Shown: positions 5,509 to 10,390 of the stretch, piece by piece
Numbering within the stretch: position 1 is the first letter of the stretch
How the letters are laid out: each line of letters opens with the position of its first letter
NCBI GenBank assembly: GCA_041624375.1
Contig: JBFJVD010000092.1
Span: 1 to 10,390, forward strand
Direction: 5' to 3'
DNA: 10,390 bases
Source of the DNA: JBFJVD01 sp041624375
GTDB lineage: Bacteria; Chloroflexota; Anaerolineae; Anaerolineales; E44-bin32
The notes under the pieces: generated by a model
The model's input: the letters and a program-made list of their open reading frames with translations, nothing else
Database searches by the model: none
Told to the model about the DNA's origin: nothing
Translations under genes and position numbers: made by a program

Positions 5509-7095
5509 ATGAAGTTGCTGGCAACGCTGTTCATGGCATCTCTGCTGCTGGCCGGTTGCGGGCCGTCAGAAGGTCCGGTCGGCTCCGCATCGGAAGCGGC
5601 GCCCGCTAGTCCGTCGCCGTACGTCACCCCGGATTGGTTCGCCAACGCCGTGGTCTACGAGATCTACGTTCGATCATTCGCGGATTCGAATGGCGACGGC
5701 ATCGGCGACCTCAACGCGATTCGCGCGCAGCTTGACTACCTCGAAGCGCTGAGCGTCGATGTTGTGTGGCTGATGCCGATCTATCCGTCGCCCTCCGTGC
5801 ATGGTTATGACGTCGTTGATGCCCGGGCCGTCCGGGCGGAGTACGGCACGATGGAGGATCTGCAGGCGCTGGTATCGGAGGCGCACGAGCGGGGGATTCG
5901 CGTCTTGCTCGACTTCGTGCCATCCCATGTCTCGGATGAGAACCCCATCTTCGTCGACGCGTACGCCAACCCTGCCTCAGCGTTCAGCGATTGGTTTGTC
6001 TGGACCAATGACAGCCATACAACCTATGCCACCTTCGCCGGCAGCCAGGACCTGCCGCGCCTGAATCACTACCATCCGGAAGTCGTCGCCGAGCTGCTGG
6101 AGTCCGCACTGTTCTGGCTCGATCTTGATGGGGATGGGGATTACACCGATGGAATTGACGGCTTCCGCGTCGACAACGCAACATTCCCCCCGACGGAGTT
6201 CTTCCTCGAACTCCGTCGGGCCGTCAAAGCTGCCAACCCAGAAGCGCTGCTCCTAGGTGAGGCCTGGCTGACAGCGCCCGCGGACCTCTCTCGCTTCTTC
6301 CCCAACCAATTTGACGCCCTTTTTGACTTCCCCTACTTCGACCTGCTCCTTGGCGACCCGGCTTTCAACCAAGACGCCTTGCTGGCAGGAGACGGCTTTC
6401 CGGTGCTGCTCACCAACCTGCTGGATGAAGAAGAGCGCCGCTTCCCCGTTGAAGGCTATCCGGTTCGCTTCCTCAGCAACCACGATACGAACCGCATCGC
6501 GACCGAAGTTCAAGGAGATCCAGCACGCCAGCGCCTGGCAGCTGCCCTGCTTGCCGCTATGCCTGGACCCGTCATGATCTATTACGGGGAGGAGATCGGG
6601 ATGATCGGCCAGAAGGGTGGCCCGCCGCACTGGGACAGCTACCGGCGCGAGCCGATGGAGTGGGCGGCCGACCAGGACGGCGACCTCCAGACGTCCTGGT
6701 TCCAGGTGGCCGATCGGGGGAACCGCCCGCTTGATGGCATTTCGGTTGAGGAACAGGAGCCCGACCCGGAGTCTCTCCTGAATTTCTATCGCCGGGTCTT
6801 CGGGCTTCGACGGACCCAGCCGGCCCTGCAGGGAACGGACTTCCAGGTCGTTGAGCTCGAAGTCTCGGGCGTGGGACCGTGGTCGATCCTGCGGCAAGGC
6901 GCAGACGACCGACTCTTGATGCTGGCAAACTTTGCATCTGAGCCGCGTGAGGTGGCGATCCCCAGCTTCCCGCTGGCCGGACCCGTGGTCACTGACCTTC
7001 TCTCCGGCGTGACCTACCCTGCTCCCGGCGAGGGTGGAACCTTCCAGATCGAGCTCAAGCCGGCAGGGATCGTTTTCCTCATCTCTGGCCCATAG
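5509..7095 (+). CDS. Surface lipoprotein alpha-glucanase, glycoside hydrolase family 13
   Basis: The 528-residue product starts with a lipoprotein signal ending in LLAGC (C17), then a Ser/Pro/Ala linker (about 18-40). The GH13 barrel starts at VVYEIYVRSFADSNGDGIGDL (48-68), whose D59-N61-D63-D67 set is the usual calcium loop of oligosaccharide-acting GH13 enzymes. Conserved regions: I, DFVPSH (135-140); V, DLPRLN (181-186); II, GFRVD with nucleophile D222; III, LLGE with acid/base E251; IV, FLSNHD with D326. The catalytic triad is complete. Region I has Ser139 where most members have Asn. A Asp/Gly-rich insert (205-215) precedes region II and may bind calcium. It should cleave alpha-1,4 (or alpha-1,6) glucans outside the cell to feed the adjacent transporter; exact bond specificity is not readable. 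ATG 5509 is chosen because the signal peptide starts there; in-frame GTG 5407 and ATG 5443 would bury it. No Shine-Dalgarno site precedes it. Confidence 0.88.
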   Translation: MKLLATLFMASLLLAGCGPSEGPVGSASEAAPASPSPYVTPDWFANAVVYEIYVRSFADSNGDGIGDLNAIRAQLDYLEALSVDVVWLMPIYPSPSVHGYDVVDARAVRAEYGTMEDLQALVSEAHERGIRVLLDFVPSHVSDENPIFVDAYANPASAFSDWFVWTNDSHTTYATFAGSQDLPRLNHYHPEVVAELLESALFWLDLDGDGDYTDGIDGFRVDNATFPPTEFFLELRRAVKAANPEALLLGEAWLTAPADLSRFFPNQFDALFDFPYFDLLLGDPAFNQDALLAGDGFPVLLTNLLDEEERRFPVEGYPVRFLSNHDTNRIATEVQGDPARQRLAAALLAAMPGPVMIYYGEEIGMIGQKGGPPHWDSYRREPMEWAADQDGDLQTSWFQVADRGNRPLDGISVEEQEPDPESLLNFYRRVFGLRRTQPALQGTDFQVVELEVSGVGPWSILRQGADDRLLMLANFASEPREVAIPSFPLAGPVVTDLLSGVTYPAPGEGGTFQIELKPAGIVFLISGP

Positions 7096-7115
7096 GGCTT
7101 GCTTCTGTGTCGCTG

Positions 7116-7124
7116 TGGTAAACT
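7116..7124 (+). promoter_or_regulatory. Extended -10 promoter inside the cluster
   Basis: TGG directly followed by TAAACT forms an extended -10 element (TGN plus a hexamer matching TATAAT at four of six positions). It lies in the 69-bp gap between the secreted GH13 gene and the second binding-protein-like gene. The expected start near 7131 gives a leader of about 35 nt. No -35 box at good spacing is seen, which is usual for extended -10 promoters. It could allow the last two genes to be expressed independently. Confidence 0.4.
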
Positions 7125-7164
7125 CGACCCTCGTTCGCGGCGAGCGGTCGGGGCGGGAGGCTGG

Positions 7165-8547
7165 ATGGAGGATACACCCAAGTCTGTTTGGGCTCGTTGG
7201 ATCTGGCTCACGGTCCTGCTGATTGCGCTCCCGCTAGCCGGCTGCGGCGCGCCGCCGACGGCCTCTCCACCAGCTGTGGTTCCGACCGAATCGCCCGCAG
7301 CGACGATGATTCCCTCCCCAACGGCGCCGCGCTCGCCGACTCCCTCCTCAAGCCTGCAAGGAACCGTCGCCATCTGGCTGGATTGGTCTCCGGCCGAACT
7401 TGCCGGGCTCCAGCAAGCGATCCAGCGTTTTCGCCAGGCTCACCCCCGGGTGGAATTCGAGTTGGTCTATGTCCCTTCCGACGGCCTCAGGCCGGCCTTC
7501 GAGGAAGCCGCAGCAGTTGGCGAGGGGCCGACGCTCCTGTTCGGCCCTGCGGAGTGGGGGCCGGGCCTCTTCCTTGCCGAGCGGATTCAAGATCCAAGCG
7601 GCTCCTTGCTGCCCGGATTGCGCGAGACGCTGCATCCGCTCGCATGGAGCCAGGTCTCGTATCGGGGAATCACGGTCGGCTTGCCGCTTGAGTTCCATGG
7701 TGTGGTCCTCTACCGGAACGCCAGCCTGGCGCCTGAGACCCCCGATTCGGTCGAAGAACTCGTTGAACAGGCCGCCGCCCTTCGCGGCGGTGATCTGGTG
7801 GGCGCAGCCCTCGACTTCGGGTTTCTCTTCTCCGGCGCGCAGCTCAGTCCGTGTGAGAGTCGCTTCTTTGACAGCGCTGGGCAATTCATTCTCCCCGGCG
7901 ACGAAGGGATCTGCTGGCTCAACTTACTGCGCACCCTGAGCGGATCAGGCCCCAGCGTGTTCAACTCGGATGAGGATCTCAACTTCTTCCTGGCCGGGCG
8001 GTCTGCATGGCTCATTGATACCACGCATCGGCTCGACGCAATTCGGCAGGCCCTGGGGAATACCGTTGCCCAGATCGACCCCTGGCCACTCTACCCGCCC
8101 AGCGGAGGTGCCCTGACGGGGTACGTCTGGAGCGAAAATGTCTACTTCAATGCTGCCGCGCGCGGACCGGATCTGGAGGCGGCGGTCGCCTTCGTGACCT
8201 TCCTGCTTCTTCCAGACACCCAGCGTCTGCTGAGCGATCCGGCGGGGGCTCGCCATCTCCCTGTGGCCCTGGATCTCGAAATTGATGATCCGCTGCTGGC
8301 CCGGGCGCTGCAGGTGGTCCGCGGGGGGCAACCACGGCCGCTGGCGCTCGACCTGGATGCCTACCGCAGCCCGCTCCTCACCGCTGTCCGGCTGGTCGTG
8401 GCCGGCGGGGGTGAGCCTGAGCTCGCCTTGCAGCTCGCCGTCCAGGAGATCCTGTCGGGCACCGGGACACCGACGCCGACGGCGAGCGCCACCCGCACAC
8501 CCAGCTCCACACCCACTCCCACCCGGACTCTCACACCCTCCCCGTGA
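7165..8547 (+). CDS. Diverged solute-binding-protein-like lipoprotein with Thr/Pro-rich ends
   Basis: The 460-residue product has a lipobox LAGC (C27), a Pro/Ser/Thr linker (about 29-63), a binding-protein domain (65-430) and a Thr/Pro tail (435-460). It is a clear paralog of the protein at 2165-3367: GTVAIW, PRVEFELVYVP, GEGPTLLFGPAEWGPGLF, VGLPLEFHGVVLYRN, GGDLVGAALDFGFLFS and DPWP all align. The sugar-stacking tryptophans of that protein, W256 and W362, align here with H288 (LIDTTHRLD) and R401 (DAYRSP), so the maltodextrin site looks altered or lost. C230 and C250 are absent from the paralog and could form a disulfide. ATG 7165 is chosen because GGGAGG (7155-7160) precedes it by 4 bp and the signal peptide starts there; in-frame TTG 7099 is rejected. 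No permeases follow; the next gene is a GH13 enzyme. It may be an accessory binding protein with a different ligand, or a surface glycan-binding or sensing protein. Confidence 0.85.
   Translation: MEDTPKSVWARWIWLTVLLIALPLAGCGAPPTASPPAVVPTESPAATMIPSPTAPRSPTPSSSLQGTVAIWLDWSPAELAGLQQAIQRFRQAHPRVEFELVYVPSDGLRPAFEEAAAVGEGPTLLFGPAEWGPGLFLAERIQDPSGSLLPGLRETLHPLAWSQVSYRGITVGLPLEFHGVVLYRNASLAPETPDSVEELVEQAAALRGGDLVGAALDFGFLFSGAQLSPCESRFFDSAGQFILPGDEGICWLNLLRTLSGSGPSVFNSDEDLNFFLAGRSAWLIDTTHRLDAIRQALGNTVAQIDPWPLYPPSGGALTGYVWSENVYFNAAARGPDLEAAVAFVTFLLLPDTQRLLSDPAGARHLPVALDLEIDDPLLARALQVVRGGQPRPLALDLDAYRSPLLTAVRLVVAGGGEPELALQLAVQEILSGTGTPTPTASATRTPSSTPTPTRTLTPSP
8467..8544 (+). repeat. Low-complexity Thr/Pro-coding tract
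   Basis: The last 26 codons of the binding-protein-like gene are mostly ACN and CCN, giving a degenerate TPTPT pattern in a C-rich strand. Such tails are common on exported proteins of Chloroflexota. They may be O-glycosylated spacers, and the DNA may be prone to length change. No exact tandem unit of more than a few bases is present. Confidence 0.6.
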
Positions 8548-8572
8548 ACGTAGCGTAGACAGCTGACGGCGT

Positions 8573-9970
8573 ATGACCGTACCCGAGTGGGTTCAAGACA
8601 GCATTTTCTACCAGATCTTCCCCGATCGCTTTGCAAATGGGGACCTTGAAAATGATCCCCCCAACGTCCATGCCTGGGGGAGCCCGCCAACGGTGCGCGG
8701 CTTCCAGGGTGGCGACCTCCAGGGAATCCTCGATCGCTTCGACTACCTGCTCGATCTGGGTGTAAATGCCCTCTACCTCAATCCGATCTTTCAAGCGACC
8801 TCCAACCATCGGTACAACACTACGGACTACTTCCGCATTGATCCGAAGCTCGGGGATCTGCCTCTCTTTCATACGCTCCTGAAACGTGCTCATCAGAACG
8901 GGATGCGTGTGATTCTGGACGGCGTCTTCAACCACTGCGGGCGCGGCTTTTTCGCCTTCAACGATGTGCTTGAGAACGAAGCGGATTCCCCGTACCGAGA
9001 CTGGTTTCATATTCGGCGTTTTCCCCTGAACGCCTACACCCGCGGCCGGGCAAGAAACTACGAAGCCTGGTGGGGCATTAAGAGCCTGCCCAAGTTCAAT
9101 ACTGGACACCCTCAAGTTCGCCGCTACCTGCTGAATGTGGCCCGCTACTGGATTGAGCAGGGCGCGGACGGTTGGCGTCTCGACGTGCCCAACGAGATTG
9201 CCGATCCCGACTTCTGGGCGGAATTTCGAGGCGTCGTTCGGGCCGCCAACCAGGATGCGTATTTGCTGGGGGAAATTTGGGAGCTGGAGCCGGGCTGGGT
9301 CGGGGAGGCCGGGTTCGACGGGCTGATGAACTATCCCGTCCGGCGGGCGATCCTCGGCCTGCTAGGGCCCAATGGAGACCCCCTTTCGACGTTTGCCAAA
9401 CGGCTCGAAGTCATCCGGGAAGCCTACCCCGCTTCGCACTTGCACGTGCATTATGTCCCGCTGGGGTCCCACGACACTGAACGACTCTTCACTGCCCTTG
9501 ATCAGGATTCGACCCGAGTCATGCTGGCGTACGCTCTCCTGTTCTTCTTCCCCGGTGCTCCGGCGATCTTCGCGGGGGATGAGATCGGGTTGGCGGGCGG
9601 GCGCGATCCAGACTGCCGTCAAGCCTTTCCGTGGGATGAGACTCGGTGGCGCCTGGACCTGCGCCGATGGGTCCAACAGCTGATCGCTGCCCGCAAGGCG
9701 CACCCGGCCCTGCGGCGCGGAACTTTTGACGTTGTTCAGGCGACCGACCTCGGCCACGGCCTGTTCGTCCGGCGGCTGCCCAGCGAGCAGGCTTTTCTTG
9801 CGCTCAACCTCAGCTCGGTTCCCGCAGAGATCGAACTCCCTGCGAGCCCTGCACCCTACCGGGATATCCTGGAAGGGGGATCCATCGAGCGGCAAGCTGG
9901 GAAGACGCGGGTGAGGCTTGCGCCGAAGACTGCCCGACTCGTGGCCACGGAGGCTCCGGGCGAACTCTGA
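8573..9970 (+). CDS. Cytoplasmic GH13 neopullulanase / cyclomaltodextrinase-type glycosidase
   Basis: The 465-residue protein has no signal peptide, so it should act in the cytoplasm on imported oligosaccharides. It begins at the barrel itself: WVQDSIFYQIFPDRFANGD (6-24), GGDLQGILDRFDYLLDLGVN (46-65) and LNPIFQATSNHRYNTTDY (69-86) are typical of GH13 subfamily 20. Conserved regions: I, DGVFNH (116-121); V, LPKFN (172-176); II, GWRLD with nucleophile D204; III, LLGE with acid/base E234; IV, LGSHD with D301. AGDEIGLAGGRDPDCR (334-349) is another block of that subfamily. Expected reaction: hydrolysis of maltodextrins, cyclodextrins or pullulan fragments. The usual N-terminal CBM34 domain of about 120 residues, important for dimerisation, is absent, so the protein is shorter than classic members (about 580). 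It begins 25 bp after the preceding stop, so co-transcription is likely, yet no good ribosome site precedes the ATG. Bond specificity is inferred. Confidence 0.9.
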   Translation: MTVPEWVQDSIFYQIFPDRFANGDLENDPPNVHAWGSPPTVRGFQGGDLQGILDRFDYLLDLGVNALYLNPIFQATSNHRYNTTDYFRIDPKLGDLPLFHTLLKRAHQNGMRVILDGVFNHCGRGFFAFNDVLENEADSPYRDWFHIRRFPLNAYTRGRARNYEAWWGIKSLPKFNTGHPQVRRYLLNVARYWIEQGADGWRLDVPNEIADPDFWAEFRGVVRAANQDAYLLGEIWELEPGWVGEAGFDGLMNYPVRRAILGLLGPNGDPLSTFAKRLEVIREAYPASHLHVHYVPLGSHDTERLFTALDQDSTRVMLAYALLFFFPGAPAIFAGDEIGLAGGRDPDCRQAFPWDETRWRLDLRRWVQQLIAARKAHPALRRGTFDVVQATDLGHGLFVRRLPSEQAFLALNLSSVPAEIELPASPAPYRDILEGGSIERQAGKTRVRLAPKTARLVATEAPGEL

Positions 9971-10021
9971 GTCGACCCGGGTAGCCATGCGTGCGCTGCG
10001 GCCCCCTCCACAATCGCCTGG

Positions 10022-10390
10022 TCAGGACGTATCCAACCGGAGCGCTGCGTCCACAGCAATTTCGAAGATCCGGCGACGCACCGCGACCTGATCCTGCCAC
10101 TGGCGATCGTCCCAGACGCCAGCCTCATCCCCGACATTGTCGCCCGCGTAGAGCAACTGTCCGAAACGGACGGCGCGATGCCGGGCGACTGCGAAGAAGG
10201 TCGCCGCTTCCATCTCGACGCTAAGACAGCCCTCTGCCCGCCGGGACCGCGCCTTTCCCAGCGTCTCACGATAGATAGCGTCCGTCGTCCAGGTCAGAAC
10301 CGGCACGAACGGGGCGCCGTGCGCTTCCAGGCTCGCCTGGATGGCTGCCACGACCTCGGGGTGCGGGTCGACACTTCGCCCAGGGGGGAG
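10022..10390 (-). CDS. Nucleoside phosphorylase, C-terminal part (cut by window end)
   Basis: The minus-strand frame is open from the window edge to a stop at 10022-10024, giving 122 residues of a protein whose N-terminus lies beyond 10390. The sequence fits the nucleoside phosphorylase superfamily (PNP/UDP type): VLTWTTDAIYRET, then the ribose-binding block EGCLSVEMEAATFFAVAR, then QLLYAGDNVGDEAGVWD. The EME triplet is the ribose/phosphate-binding motif of uridine phosphorylase and hexameric purine nucleoside phosphorylases. The enzyme would release a base and ribose-1-phosphate from nucleosides in the cytoplasm. Uridine versus purine preference cannot be told from this part. An in-frame GTG at 10351 is an internal codon, since the frame remains family-like upstream of it. 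The gene converges on the GH13 gene with a 51-bp gap that shows no clear terminator, and it is probably unrelated to the glucan cluster. Confidence 0.85.
   Translation of the reverse strand, partial: LPPGRSVDPHPEVVAAIQASLEAHGAPFVPVLTWTTDAIYRETLGKARSRRAEGCLSVEMEAATFFAVARHRAVRFGQLLYAGDNVGDEAGVWDDRQWQDQVAVRRRIFEIAVDAALRLDTS

Noticed and set aside
6253..6897. 214-codon minus-strand frame antisense to the secreted GH13 gene
   Set aside because: The sense strand carries GH13 regions II-IV in register, and the antisense product has no family features.
9362..9988. 208-codon minus-strand frame at the end of the second GH13 gene
   Set aside because: It is antisense to conserved GH13 blocks and shows no domain; the real minus-strand gene starts beyond it in a different frame.

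Overview
The window is GC-rich bacterial DNA. It most resembles a Chloroflexota (Anaerolineae-type) genome, although no marker gene here proves that. The reasons are several lipoproteins with Cys lipoboxes, Thr/Pro-rich linkers and tails on exported proteins, a LipM-type octanoyltransferase, and a carbohydrate ABC operon without its own ATPase. The taxonomic call is inference from protein style.

Layout. Positions 1-165 hold the C-terminal end of an unrecognised plus-strand protein. A DUF4230-type membrane-anchored protein follows (194-904, +). It converges on a LipM-type lipoyl-pathway acyltransferase (937-1767, -). A 397-bp intergenic region (1768-2164) separates the acyltransferase from a large plus-strand glucan-utilisation cluster. 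That region contains a minus-strand -10 box beside a perfect inverted repeat, a second inverted repeat, a good sigma70-type promoter (TTGACA-N17-CATACT), and a leader of about 150 nt with two tandem hairpins.

The cluster reads: lipoprotein solute-binding protein (2165-3367); perfect 13-bp hairpin; two MalF/MalG-type permeases overlapping by 11 bp (3455-4525, 4515-5423); perfect 10-bp hairpin; secreted lipoprotein GH13 alpha-glucanase (5509-7095); an internal extended -10 promoter; a second, diverged solute-binding-protein-like lipoprotein (7165-8547); and a cytoplasmic GH13 enzyme of the neopullulanase/cyclomaltodextrinase type (8573-9970). A minus-strand nucleoside phosphorylase, cut by the window end, converges on the cluster (10022-10390).

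How the genes fit together (inference from families). The surface GH13 lipoprotein trims starch-like glucans outside the cell. The first binding protein hands maltodextrins to the two permeases, powered by a shared MsmX/MalK-type ATPase encoded elsewhere. The cytoplasmic GH13 enzyme then hydrolyses the imported oligosaccharides. The two hairpins could set binding protein > permeases > enzymes in expression.

The most unusual gene is the second binding-protein paralog. It keeps the family fold signatures and lies next to a GH13 gene, but by hand alignment it has lost both tryptophans expected to stack on maltodextrin. It has also gained a Cys pair and Thr/Pro-rich segments at both ends. It may be a surface glycan-binding or sensing protein rather than a transporter component. 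I see no CRISPR array, tRNA, rRNA, insertion sequence or phage gene in the window.
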